DNA of 64,000 nt from Nosocomiicoccus ampullae (GTDB taxonomy: Bacteria; Bacillota; Bacilli; Staphylococcales; Salinicoccaceae), in NCBI RefSeq assembly GCF_019357495.1, contig NZ_CP079110.1, positions 372,001 through 436,000 of the forward strand. Reading direction: 5' to 3'. The translations under genes were made by a program, and so were the position numbers. The stretch's first letter is position 1; the number at the start of each line of letters is the position of its first letter. Of this stretch, positions 25,289 through 33,433 are shown piece after piece. The notes under the pieces were generated by a model, which saw only the letters and a program-made list of their open reading frames with translations, searched no databases and had not been told where the DNA came from.

Positions 25289-25744
25289 TCAATAAAAGTG
25301 CGAGTAGAGTGTCTTCCTTGCGCTTTTTCTTATATTTTTTGCTGTAGATATACTAACGTTTAAATATTTTGCAATTTCTACAAGTGCGTAACCATCTAAA
25401 GTCATGGTTAACCACGCATACTCTCTATCAGTGAGTTTATCTTTCACACCGATTAAGTAAAAATCTATATCACTGAATTTTGTAGAAAACGTATCGAGTA
25501 TCGTGTCCTCAGTAATTGTAAAACGATCTTGCCGTTTAGATTCTCTACGAATTTCGTCAATCATTCTTTGGTAAATCATCGTATATACAAACTGAGATTC
25601 TTTACATTTTGTTTTATCGTGTTTCTTTAATGCTTCATATACTGCGAGTCTACCAATCTGCATATACTCATCAATGTCATATAAAATGTTAAGTTTGTTA
25701 ATTATAGAACGAATCATCGGTTCGTAAGAAGTGATAATTTCCAT
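25289..25744 (-). CDS. SigS/SigH-like alternative sigma factor
   Basis: A 151-residue small sigma factor. Region 2 is seen in YDIDEYMQIGRLAVYEALKK and SQFVYTMIYQRMIDEIRRES, and region 4 in LTDREYAWLTMTLDGYALVEIAKYLNVS with the helix-turn-helix ending in STAKNIRKSARK. By eye it is closest to S. aureus SigS (YDEYYQL, LNHRERLWLKLYLEGYKQFEIAEIM). SigS-type factors respond to stress; the related SigH/ComX type drives competence genes. It lies back to back with comK over 193 bases, which favours a role in competence control here, though this is inference. Confidence 0.78.
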   Translation of the reverse strand: MEIITSYEPMIRSIINKLNILYDIDEYMQIGRLAVYEALKKHDKTKCKESQFVYTMIYQRMIDEIRRESKRQDRFTITEDTILDTFSTKFSDIDFYLIGVKDKLTDREYAWLTMTLDGYALVEIAKYLNVSISTAKNIRKSARKTLYSHFY

Positions 25745-25937
25745 GTTAACTCCTGTAAGAATCGATTCTTAAATTATTTCCGGATAACTATAATTTACTG
25801 TGTTCTTTAGAGTTTTAATAATCGCTTTAGTTAACAAAAATAAACATTATTAAATATAAAAGTTAACATTTGAATGAAAAAGCACTTAAAATGATGTATA
25901 ATTTCATCTAATACTAAAAATATGTGAGAAAGGGTAA
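25745..25937. promoter_or_regulatory. Shared control region between sigma factor and comK
   Basis: The gap holds a perfect 14-base palindrome AAGAATCGATTCTT (25757-25770) just upstream of the sigma gene's ribosome site, two direct copies of AGTTAACA (25829-25836 and 25861-25868) spaced 32 bases, about three helical turns, and a -10-like TATAAT (25897-25902) 36 bases before comK without a good -35. Weak -35 plus spaced boxes suggests activator-dependent transcription of comK. Confidence 0.45.
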
Positions 25938-26453
25938 ATGATGAAAGTACCGAAGCACTTTAAAAGAGATGTCATGTACATTGAACCAATATACGACGAA
26001 ATATATATGTGCCAGGCCGTGTCAGCATCGGGAGTTATACGTTATAAAAAGTCATCTGAACAGTGGCTGAATGAGTATTTAACCTATTTTTATTCGACAA
26101 ATTTAGCGGCTATTAGAAGTCATGTTAAAATTAACTTTGACATACATAGAATGATTCCGATTTGCGTGGATTTAGATTATCAGTTTATTTTATTTCCGTT
26201 AAATTCTAGTAAAAACAAAAATGTTTATTTTCTAAACTTATCGAAAGTGTATCGATTTTTTAAAAGAGAAAATCAAACGGTCATTGAATTTATATGTGGG
26301 GAGGAGTTAGTCGTCGACATACCACTCTCACAATGCGAAAGTCAGTACAATAAAGCGACTAGAATTTACGATAAGTACGTTAAATTTAAGCAATTTAGAG
26401 AACGTTATTTAAGCACAACTGTCGAGACAATCTATACAATCAACCATAAATAA
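25938..26453 (+). CDS. comK: Competence transcription factor ComK
   Basis: A 171-residue protein. The core resembles ComK: ICVDLDYQFILFPLNSSKNKNVYFLNLSKVYRF (Bacillus has the equivalent IFLFPTLSS and WISHVHVK) and EELVVDIPLSQCESQYNKATR (MELPISYNSFENQ). ComK binds AT-boxes and switches on DNA-uptake genes. The C-terminal tail is short, as in staphylococcal ComK. The start may be ATG 25938 or the adjacent ATG 25941, which is better spaced from AAGGG. Its last 53 bases are part of a 61-bp direct repeat whose second copy is at 27805. Confidence 0.82.
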   Translation: MMKVPKHFKRDVMYIEPIYDEIYMCQAVSASGVIRYKKSSEQWLNEYLTYFYSTNLAAIRSHVKINFDIHRMIPICVDLDYQFILFPLNSSKNKNVYFLNLSKVYRFFKRENQTVIEFICGEELVVDIPLSQCESQYNKATRIYDKYVKFKQFRERYLSTTVETIYTINHK

Positions 26454-26461
26454 TACGCGTG
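26401..26461 (+). repeat. 61-bp direct repeat, left copy (comK 3' end; candidate attL)
   Basis: The repeat starts at AACGTTATTTAA and ends at TAATACGCGTG, and includes the last 17 codons and stop of comK. The right copy is at 27805-27865 and differs at one base (AAGCAC here, AAACAC there). Sequences outside the repeat differ at both ends. Confidence 0.85.
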
Positions 26462-26814
26462 TATAACACACGGATATTTTATACTCATGAAACTTCTAAA
26501 AACTCATTAATTTTTACTTTTAAATTAGCTTTTAATTTTAAGTAAATCTTAAAGATCCTATAACTCTTAAAAAATGTAGTAAAAAAGAATAAGCAATATA
26601 AAACAACATTAAAAATACTTATATGGATAAAATAACCACCTTAGAGAGACGTTAAATATTTTTAGGTATAAGAACGTTAAAATTATTACCTCTCTATTGG
26701 GCTAATTTAATATTTTAAAATTGAAATTCATTTCGATTTAATTGATTAGTGGTCATTCAAGTAGTTTAATTTATAGTATATTAATAACTTTAAAATGTAA
26801 GGACTGATTAAATT

Positions 26815-26988
26815 TTGGATTTCTTTCTTAACCATATTCTAATCGGTTATATAGTAATTCCTGTACTAGTAATTTTTGGAATATTTAAAATGAAAAAGAA
26901 TGATAATAAAACGCAAGTAAAATCTGTTATATCTTTTTTAATTATTTACTTGATTCTAAGAACAGTATATTTGATTTTATTTTTATAG
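26815..26988 (+). CDS. Small hydrophobic protein, 57 residues
   Basis: A TTG-initiated frame of 57 codons encoding two hydrophobic helices (about residues 6-25 and 37-57) separated by a charged loop KMKKNDNKTQVK. AAGGA lies 11 bases upstream, a loose spacing, and TTGATT (26742-26747) with TTTAAT (26765-26770) could be its promoter. I do not recognise a family. It is the most gene-like frame in the insert and could be a cargo remnant, a small membrane toxin or an immunity-type protein; none of these is supported further. Confidence 0.4.
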   Translation: MDFFLNHILIGYIVIPVLVIFGIFKMKKNDNKTQVKSVISFLIIYLILRTVYLILFL

Positions 26989-27066
26989 TTAAACGGTTAA
27001 GAGGTACAGAATAGACTGTTTACATGTTTATAACTTTTAAAGTTTAAAAAGCTCTAAAGTGTTTAT

Positions 27067-27168
27067 ATGAAGGAGCTATGTAAACACGGTGTTGTAAGTG
27101 CATGTAAAAAGTATGCAAATAAAAGTGAACACTTAAAATCAAGGTGTGAAAGTAATGACTATCTATAA
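27067..27168 (+). CDS. Possible 33-residue Cys-containing peptide
   Basis: ATG at 27067 opens a 33-codon frame with three cysteines (KELCKHGVVSACKKY... SRCESND), basic overall. No clear ribosome site precedes it, and GTGTTTA / TAAACAC (27059-27065, 27081-27087) forms a hairpin over its start. It may be a chance frame in decayed DNA. Confidence 0.15.
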   Translation: MKELCKHGVVSACKKYANKSEHLKSRCESNDYL

Positions 27169-27189
27169 TAAGTAAAGTAAGTGATTATA

Positions 27190-27270
27190 AAAACAACTAC
27201 TAGGTCAAAAAAATCAATATTCTGTTTTGATGAGAGCAAAATATTTTTGACTATGTAGTTGTTTTTTATA
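27190..27270 (+). terminator. Long hairpin with T-tract in the comK insert
   Basis: AAAACAACTAC (27190-27200) plus GGTCAAAAA (27203-27211) pair with TTTTTGAC (27244-27251) plus GTAGTTGTTTT (27255-27265), an interrupted stem of about 19 bp around a 32-base loop, followed by T-rich sequence. It can act as a terminator for the small frames upstream or be a structured RNA in its own right. Confidence 0.5.
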
Positions 27271-27501
27271 TTTTTATTTTCTTTCAATGAATTAGATGTT
27301 TTTATATAAATTTTTAAAAATAAATAATAAATATAAATACACATAAAAATGTAAATAAAAACTTAAGCATAAAAAATATTCCTTTCAAATTTAAAACTTA
27401 TAATATCATTCGATTATTTGTTTTTACAATGTTATTTTGTCATAGATATATAATTTAACTTTAATTTTCCAACAAATTTCTTGATGATAAATAAGCTCTT
27501 A

Positions 27502-27679
27502 ATTTTCTGTCAGTTCATACTTATTTTCAATCTAAGCAGCAGTTCTTTCTGGTTGAAATATAAATTTATAGCAATTACATGAGTTCGTCTCTTTCGATGT
27601 CCAGTTACGCGTAGAGAATATTTAAATCATTATGATGATTAACAACTTTGTCTATTATAAAGTCCTCTTCATATCTTAA
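27502..27679 (-). pseudogene. Frameshifted coding relic, family not recognised
   Basis: On the minus strand, 27679-27608 reads LRYEEDFIIDKVVNHHND..., then after a shift 27603-27535 reads WTSKETNSCNCYKF..., stops at TAG and continues with IENKYELTEN. These have the composition of real protein rather than chance AT-rich translation, but stops and frame changes break them every 20-25 codons. I read this as an eroded gene of the lost element. Confidence 0.3.
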
Positions 27680-27804
27680 TCTTTATAATAAACTAAATCA
27701 TTTGTAAAAACGATTATAGATCTTTATAAACCGATAAACAGTCTTTATAACGACCAAAATACAACCATGACAAGGACTTTAAGACCTCTAAACATTTATA
27801 TATA

Positions 27805-27865
27805 AACGTTATTTAAACACAACTGTCGAGACAATCTATACAATCAACCATAAATAATACGCGTG
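27805..27865 (+). repeat. 61-bp direct repeat, right copy (candidate attR)
   Basis: A second copy of the comK 3' end, differing at one base from 26401-26461. It can still be read in the ComK frame as RYLNTTVETIYTINHK and a stop, but is cut off from any ComK body. Confidence 0.85.
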
Positions 27866-27924
27866 AAAGTTGTATAAGTCCGTCGTTTTCATTAAAATTA
27901 TTATATTGTGAAAGAGGGATTATT

Positions 27925-28746
27925 ATGGAAATTAAAGTAAAAGTAAAAGACCGTGAACATCAGTTAGAAATCTTTAAATATAAACTATCACTTGAAGATA
28001 AAGTTAAAGAAATTATTAAACATTTAACAGACGATTTACCGTACTTAACGCATGAAGTATCTAAGTTAACATATAACGACTATAACTATAGTGAGTTATA
28101 CGAAATGAAATTAAGCAAATTATTTGAAGCATTAGACAAAGTGACACTTGAGTCAGAGAACTTAAAACTCGATCTATCAATTATTGAAGGCAAGAGTAAA
28201 CAACTTGCCCATTTAAATTTAGACTATTCACAGTTTATAAAAATGTGTGACTTATATTCAGATATTAAAGATGAGTACCATGTTCCAAACGGTACTATTT
28301 TTTACATTCAACAAGATGAAGAACAGTATGTCATTCGTAAAGAAGAAAATCATTTAGAGTTTTATAGTTTTAAACAACAATTCGACGAAGCGTTTAAAGA
28401 ATCAGATCGACTTCCATTTTTTATTATTGAATTCAAAGCAAAAAATGAAATGTCACAAAAAGACATTCACTGGATTAAAAAGTATCGTTATCCAAAAAAA
28501 GAAAAGAAAAACCCAATGATTCACATCGATGTCGCGAGAGTTTCTGAAAGTATATTAAACGACATTACTACACTCGTGCATCGTTTATATACGATTATTG
28601 GGCGTTTTCAGCGTGCAAACGTACCATTCACTGAAACAGATAAACTTCCAACATATACAGAGTTAAATCGAAAAGTTTCGATTGGATACGTACCGATTTT
28701 ACAGTTAGAGCGTGCGTTACAACAAAAGAAAGGCCCGAAAAGATAA
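27925..28746 (+). CDS. Hypothetical cytoplasmic protein upstream of tagA
   Basis: I do not recognise this 273-residue protein. It is charged and soluble, with no signal peptide or membrane helix. The N-terminal 120 residues look helical and coiled (KLSLEDKVKEIIKHLTDDLP, LFEALDKVTLESENLKLDLSIIEGK), the middle has a beta-rich stretch (GTIFYIQQDEEQYVIRKEENHLEFYSF) and the end is basic (YRYPKKEKKN, QQKKGPKR). It has a good ribosome site and lies 55 bases upstream of tagA on the same strand, so it may share control with the teichoic acid genes. Confidence 0.7.
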   Translation: MEIKVKVKDREHQLEIFKYKLSLEDKVKEIIKHLTDDLPYLTHEVSKLTYNDYNYSELYEMKLSKLFEALDKVTLESENLKLDLSIIEGKSKQLAHLNLDYSQFIKMCDLYSDIKDEYHVPNGTIFYIQQDEEQYVIRKEENHLEFYSFKQQFDEAFKESDRLPFFIIEFKAKNEMSQKDIHWIKKYRYPKKEKKNPMIHIDVARVSESILNDITTLVHRLYTIIGRFQRANVPFTETDKLPTYTELNRKVSIGYVPILQLERALQQKKGPKR

Positions 28747-28801
28747 GAAAAAATCCCTGAAATAATGTATTATATATATAGTACTGAAAGTAGGGAAAAA
28801 C

Positions 28802-29524
28802 GTGGAAAAAGACCGTGTAAAATTAGTGGATATTCCATTTTTAAATGCCACGCGTAAAGAATTTGTTAATATTTTAAAAGAAAGACTCGATGACGAAAAA
28901 AAGACCTTCGTCGTGACTGCAAATCCAGAAATATTAATGAAAACTAAAGAAAACGCAAGATATAAAGCAGTCGTTAGAAATGCTGACTACGTTGTTGCAG
29001 ACGGAATCGGTGTTATTCTTTTATCTAAATTAAAGAAAACTCCGTTAAAAGAACGTATCGCAGGTTTCGATTTAACAGAAGATTTACTCGAGTATGCGAA
29101 TGAAAAACAATTAAGTGTTTACTTACTCGGAGCAAAAGAAGAAGTCAATGAAACAGCTGCTTTAGAAATTGAGCAAAAATATAACAAGCTTAAAGTTGTC
29201 GGAAGACATCACGGCTATATTGGCATTAAAAATCGAGAAGTTTACTTAGAATTATTAGAAAAAGAGCCAGATATCGTATTTGTTGCTCTCGGTGCGCCGA
29301 AGCAAGAATTGTTTATAAGAGAACATATAAAAAAGTACGACAAAGGATTATTTATAGGGGTCGGTGGAAGCCTCGATGTACATGCAAAAGCGGTTAAACG
29401 TGCGCCAAATATTTGGATACGCTTGAATTTAGAGTGGCTGTACCGCATGTTAAAACAACCAAGTCGTATTGTAAGGAATTTAAAAACGTTTAGGTTTATG
29501 ATTAAAGAATTGTTTAAGAATTAA
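28802..29524 (+). CDS. tagA: N-acetylglucosaminyldiphosphoundecaprenol ManNAc transferase TagA/TarA
   Basis: A 240-residue WecG/TagA/CpsF family glycosyltransferase. It adds ManNAc to undecaprenyl-PP-GlcNAc, the first committed step of the wall teichoic acid linkage unit, on the cytoplasmic face of the membrane. Motifs are TANPEILM, NADYVVADGIG (catalytic Asp and substrate loop) and the family hallmark GAPKQE; the C-terminal basic helix (RMLKQPSRIVRNLKTF) attaches to the membrane. The start is GTG at 28802 with AGTAGGG upstream. It opens a same-strand run with the chain-length pair and a large phosphotransferase. Confidence 0.92.
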   Translation: MEKDRVKLVDIPFLNATRKEFVNILKERLDDEKKTFVVTANPEILMKTKENARYKAVVRNADYVVADGIGVILLSKLKKTPLKERIAGFDLTEDLLEYANEKQLSVYLLGAKEEVNETAALEIEQKYNKLKVVGRHHGYIGIKNREVYLELLEKEPDIVFVALGAPKQELFIREHIKKYDKGLFIGVGGSLDVHAKAVKRAPNIWIRLNLEWLYRMLKQPSRIVRNLKTFRFMIKELFKN

Positions 29525-29542
29525 GTATTTAAGGAAGATTTT

Positions 29543-30136
29543 ATGTCAAAATTTCAAAACTCAAATAAAACTTTTATATTAGTACTTTCTACATTGATTG
29601 GTGGTATACTTGCTTCTCTTTTCACGCTAATTTTTATCCCCGATCAATACAACGCGACCGCGGAATTTAAAGTACATACTGAAGAATCAGTCGATCCAAA
29701 TATATATGAAGCGATCATTAAATCAGACAAAGTCGTAAAAGAATTAAAAGAAGAAGAAAATATTACGACACCATTAAAAAAATTAAAACATAAAATAAAA
29801 GTGGATTTTAACGAAGAGAAAAAGACGTTAAAAGTATCACTTAGCTTAGACAATAGAAGACATTCAGTACTCGCTACAGATGGACTTGCTAAAATCGCAA
29901 CAGAAGAAATTGAGTCATTTGTTCAAGGGAGTACGATTGAATATGTAAAAGCACCGAATGACACAGTCATTGAAGACACATCGTTAAAAGTAAAACTCGT
30001 CTACATCATTATCGGATTACTCGCAGGACTTGGAATTGGTGCAGCAATATATGCATTAAAAGAACCAAAGAAAAAAGGGAAACAAACAAAAGTAGACACA
30101 GAATATACTTTACTCGGTTCAATACCAAAATATTAA
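29543..30136 (+). CDS. Wzz/CapA-like chain-length determinant membrane protein
   Basis: A 197-residue polysaccharide co-polymerase of the Gram-positive type: transmembrane helices at about 8-30 and 150-172 flank an extracellular alpha/beta domain (about 32-148), and the short C-terminal tail is cytoplasmic. The family member CapA of S. aureus activates the tyrosine kinase CapB. Here the partner at 30154 follows after 17 bases. Its place inside a teichoic acid locus, with no sugar-polymer polymerase (Wzy) in the window, is unusual. Confidence 0.8.
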   Translation: MSKFQNSNKTFILVLSTLIGGILASLFTLIFIPDQYNATAEFKVHTEESVDPNIYEAIIKSDKVVKELKEEENITTPLKKLKHKIKVDFNEEKKTLKVSLSLDNRRHSVLATDGLAKIATEEIESFVQGSTIEYVKAPNDTVIEDTSLKVKLVYIIIGLLAGLGIGAAIYALKEPKKKGKQTKVDTEYTLLGSIPKY

Positions 30137-30153
30137 ATTAAGTGGTGAAATAT

Positions 30154-30786
30154 ATGGTAGATAACAGAAAACGAATCGTAATGGATCAACCAGATAGTGA
30201 AGTATCTCAAAAATATTTCAACATAGCAGAGCGCATTAAATATTATTCAGGTAACAATAAAAAAGCATTGTTATTTTTATCTGAACAAGAAAAAGAAGGT
30301 AAAACTACAATCGCGTCAAATATTGCGATTGCACTCGCAAAAAAAGGTGGGAACATTGTCTACCTAGACGCAGACTTAGAGTCACCTTCAATACATGACA
30401 CATTTAACGTCACATTAAGAAATGGAATTTCAGACGCAATCGCAACAGATAAAAGTATATTATCTGTAACGTACGACACACCGCAGTATGGGCTATCGAC
30501 AATTCATGCAGGACTAAAACGTTCAATCGGAAACGAACTATTCCTATCAGACAAATTTAAATATGCAGTCGACACGTTAAAAAACAAATACGACTACATT
30601 ATTATAGATGCAGGAATGGGTATGAACGATTCAGCATGTCTAGATGCAATAAAAGAAGCGGTCGACGCAGTCGTCGTTGTACAAAGTGAAGAACGCTATA
30701 CACTTGAAACAGATAATTTAATGGAACGATTAAAACAAAAAGACATCGAAGTACTCGGTGTCATAAATAATTTTGTGGAAAGATAA
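30154..30786 (+). CDS. CapB/Wze-like ATPase (BY-kinase family), degenerate
   Basis: A 210-residue P-loop ATPase of the bacterial tyrosine kinase family. The Walker A region is SEQEKEGKTT: the Lys is kept but the usual first Gly or Ala of the loop is Ser. Walker A' (VYLDADLESPS) is good; Walker B reads IIIDAGMGMND where active kinases have IIIDTPP. The protein ends at GVINNFVER without the C-terminal tyrosine cluster that is autophosphorylated in CapB and CpsD. So it may be a partner or regulator without kinase activity. ATG 30154 follows GTGGTG by six bases; the GTG at 30142 is inside that site. Confidence 0.75.
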   Translation: MVDNRKRIVMDQPDSEVSQKYFNIAERIKYYSGNNKKALLFLSEQEKEGKTTIASNIAIALAKKGGNIVYLDADLESPSIHDTFNVTLRNGISDAIATDKSILSVTYDTPQYGLSTIHAGLKRSIGNELFLSDKFKYAVDTLKNKYDYIIIDAGMGMNDSACLDAIKEAVDAVVVVQSEERYTLETDNLMERLKQKDIEVLGVINNFVER

Positions 30787-30799
30787 TAGGTGAATTTTG

Positions 30800-33397
30800 A
30801 TGAGTAGATTTACAAACTATTTCTCAAAACACGTCAGAGAAAGATTTACGAAAGAAATTGAACTCATTGAGATTAATAGAGCGAAGGGAGACTTTATATT
30901 CACTTATAAAGTGCTCCCATTTATTAATTTAAGAGTCATTTCCAAATATACAGCCTCAGTAACTATTGATAATTTGGAAATAGATTTACCATGTGAATTT
31001 AAAGACGACATCATTACAGTGCGACTGTCTGAAACTTATTTTAAAAATAGACCTGACAATTTTACAATTCAATTATTTTCATTCGGACAACCGATGAGAA
31101 TTAAAACTCGAAAAAATAAAAATCGTACTCAATATATCGTTAATGAAAAACTTTATAACATAAAAGTTAAAAAGGACGTACATATATCTAAAAGGTATAT
31201 GAGTTTAGACTTTAAAAATGAGAATGTTGAAGTGAATGACGTCATATTACAAAAAGATGGGATAATGATTAAGCTAGAAAGAGATGTCGATGAAGAAACA
31301 TCGTTATTTTTAAGTTATCCTCATAAATTTATAGAACTTCCAACAAAACTTATAAACAAAAACACTTTAAAAGTCACTGGACTTGAAAATCTAACGTATG
31401 GGGTCAGTACTTTTTACCTAGCTCAAAAAGAAAATGTCTATACAATGAATGGATATTTAGAAGAGAAAAAAGAGCTTTTTACAGATTTTTATGCGTATAC
31501 AATAGATACAATGCCAGCACTCATGTTAAATGTAAAAGAACATATTGTAAAACTTCGTGCGCTTTATGTGAGTGAAATTACTAACAATATCGTTACATTG
31601 AAAATTAAACCGGAGCAAGAAATCCTCCTAGAGCATCCATCTATAAGCATATATAATTCAAAGTTAGATACGACGAAAAAAATCGCGTTATCAGATGATT
31701 TGCAAGCGGAAATTCCAATAGAAGATCTTATAGATGGTTTTACAAACAAGAAAATCAATTTCATAAATAGTAATATTATCTACCAGATTGATATACGATC
31801 TGCTTATATTGAAGATGAAATGCTCGGACGATTTAGAAACGAGAACGAATATCTAACTACACACTTTTATCGAAGAAAAGATAACTATTTAGGATTTAGA
31901 GTGTCTAGACCAAGAATTAAACGACGGATTACAGATATTAAAAATTTTAAATTACAAGGGTTTATAAAAGGTCGTAATTCGTTCCATGAAGTCGAGAACG
32001 TAATTATTTTCGAAGATCGTCATAGTCAAGAAATGGTTGTAAATACAATCGATGATAAGTTTAACTATGAAATTGATGCACAGGAAATAATCAATATAAT
32101 GAGTCGAGATAAGACAATTATTGATTTATATATTGGTATAAGAAATAAAGAAGGCAAAATTGTTGCTCGAGCAAAGTTACCTTATAAAAATTCTAATTAT
32201 AAAAAAGATAATTTCTATGACTTAAAAATAATTAAACAAAAAGATAGAGATGTTTATCTACTAATTACAACAACTCCATTTAATAATTTAAAGATTGAAA
32301 CTTTTGTAGTTCCAAAAAGTGTTGATACGAATGTTGAACGTGATAGAAACATTTGGTTACTTGGTGAACGTATAGATACTGCACAAGAAAATGGTTATCA
32401 ATTATTTAAATACTTACAAGATCAGCCAGTAGAAGCATATTACGTCATTGATGAAGAATCAAAAGACTATAAAAAGATTATGCATGAAGAAAATGTATTA
32501 GTTTTTGGTAGTAAAAAACATCACGAAATCAGTTTAAAAGCAGGCGTACTTCTATGTACACATGATTTTGAAAATATATTACCTTATAAGCCATCGAAAG
32601 AATTTTTTAATTATAATGAAACATATAAAGTATTCTTGCAGCATGGTGTATTAGGTAGGAAACCAGCAGAATATCATAAAAAATATTATGACGATCCATT
32701 TGATATTTTTATTGTTTCAAGTGACAGTGAAAAATACGACGTTGTAGTTAATACAATGGGCTATGAAGAAGACGAGGTAAAAGTCACTGGTTTAGCAAGA
32801 TTTGATCGCTTACCAATGAATCATAAAGGTAAGGATATCTTACTTATGCCAACATGGAGAGACTGGATAAACACAGACGAGAGATTTTTAAATAGTGAGT
32901 ATTATTATCGATATAAAAATCTTTTAGAAAACGAACGACTACATGATATATTAGAGAAATATAATGTAAACATAAATTTTTACCCACATTATAGAGCACA
33001 ACCATTTTTCAACAAAGAATTAATTAACACTTCAGAACACATTAGATTTATAACATTAGGTGAAAAATCAGTACAAGAACTTCTTATAGACCACGCGTTA
33101 CTCATCACAGACTATAGTAGTGTTAGTTTTGACTTTACAATGATGAATAAACCAGTCGTATACTATCATTTCGATGAAGACAGATTCTTTAATAGAGGAA
33201 TCTTGAGACCTGTAAATGAGACATTTCTAGGTGATATCGCAGAAACTGAAGAACTATTAGTCAGTTATATAGAAGCATCAATAAAAAATAATTTTGAAAC
33301 TAATGTAGATGATATTAGTGAAATAATAAAATATCGTGATCATAATAACTGTGAACGGATATATGAAGCGGTCATAAGTGAAAAAAATAAGCTCTAA
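30800..33397 (+). CDS. Large two-part protein with C-terminal CDP-glycerol phosphotransferase domain
   Basis: An 865-residue protein. Residues from about 510 to 860 are a TagB/TagF-type glycerophosphotransferase: FLQHGVLGRKPAEY, MPTWRDW, FYPHYRAQP and the hallmark ITDYSSVSFDF. The N-terminal 500 residues are rich in beta strands and charged turns, in what looks like several similar sandwich modules (FIFTYKVLPFINLRV, FKLQGFIKGRNSFHEVENV); I recognise no named domain there. It probably transfers glycerol phosphate to a polymer or glycan acceptor bound by the N-terminal part. It follows the CapAB-like pair after 13 bases. Its terminator has been split by the IS element. Confidence 0.78.
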   Translation: MSRFTNYFSKHVRERFTKEIELIEINRAKGDFIFTYKVLPFINLRVISKYTASVTIDNLEIDLPCEFKDDIITVRLSETYFKNRPDNFTIQLFSFGQPMRIKTRKNKNRTQYIVNEKLYNIKVKKDVHISKRYMSLDFKNENVEVNDVILQKDGIMIKLERDVDEETSLFLSYPHKFIELPTKLINKNTLKVTGLENLTYGVSTFYLAQKENVYTMNGYLEEKKELFTDFYAYTIDTMPALMLNVKEHIVKLRALYVSEITNNIVTLKIKPEQEILLEHPSISIYNSKLDTTKKIALSDDLQAEIPIEDLIDGFTNKKINFINSNIIYQIDIRSAYIEDEMLGRFRNENEYLTTHFYRRKDNYLGFRVSRPRIKRRITDIKNFKLQGFIKGRNSFHEVENVIIFEDRHSQEMVVNTIDDKFNYEIDAQEIINIMSRDKTIIDLYIGIRNKEGKIVARAKLPYKNSNYKKDNFYDLKIIKQKDRDVYLLITTTPFNNLKIETFVVPKSVDTNVERDRNIWLLGERIDTAQENGYQLFKYLQDQPVEAYYVIDEESKDYKKIMHEENVLVFGSKKHHEISLKAGVLLCTHDFENILPYKPSKEFFNYNETYKVFLQHGVLGRKPAEYHKKYYDDPFDIFIVSSDSEKYDVVVNTMGYEEDEVKVTGLARFDRLPMNHKGKDILLMPTWRDWINTDERFLNSEYYYRYKNLLENERLHDILEKYNVNINFYPHYRAQPFFNKELINTSEHIRFITLGEKSVQELLIDHALLITDYSSVSFDFTMMNKPVVYYHFDEDRFFNRGILRPVNETFLGDIAETEELLVSYIEASIKNNFETNVDDISEIIKYRDHNNCERIYEAVISEKNKL

Positions 33398-33401
33398 TAT
33401 T
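33381..33401. terminator. Bidirectional terminator, left arm, split by the IS
   Basis: AAAAAAATAAGCTCTAAT (33381-33398) is a perfect reverse complement of ATTAGAGCTTATTTTTTT (34903-34920). Removing the IS and one ATT duplicate restores a 36-base perfect palindrome with A and T runs at its ends, which would serve both the 865-residue gene and the convergent acetyltransferase gene. Confidence 0.75.
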
Positions 33402-33433
33402 TGATGTGCTACCCAAAAGTTGGACTTTTGGAA

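Larger units (their letters stand above)
26462..27804. mobile_element. AT-rich decayed insert between comK direct repeats
   Basis: About 1.34 kb of strongly AT-rich DNA between two 61-bp copies of the comK 3' end. It has no intact gene of normal size: only a 57-codon hydrophobic frame (26815), a weak 33-codon frame (27067), a long hairpin (27190-27270) and a frameshifted minus-strand relic (about 27502-27679). A repeat that reconstitutes a gene's 3' end is the usual mark of tyrosine-recombinase integration, so this reads as the remains of an integrated element that lost its integrase. That origin is inference; the repeat and the absence of genes are seen. Confidence 0.55.

Noticed and set aside
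27159-27344. 61-codon minus-strand frame in the comK insert
   Set aside because: Composition is poly Ile/Tyr/Asn from AT-rich DNA, it covers the long hairpin and has no ribosome site.
25938-27865. Tandem duplication of comK with decay of the second copy
   Set aside because: Only the last 61 bp are repeated, with sharp ends; I found no trace of the rest of comK upstream of the second copy. Kept as the alternative to integration.
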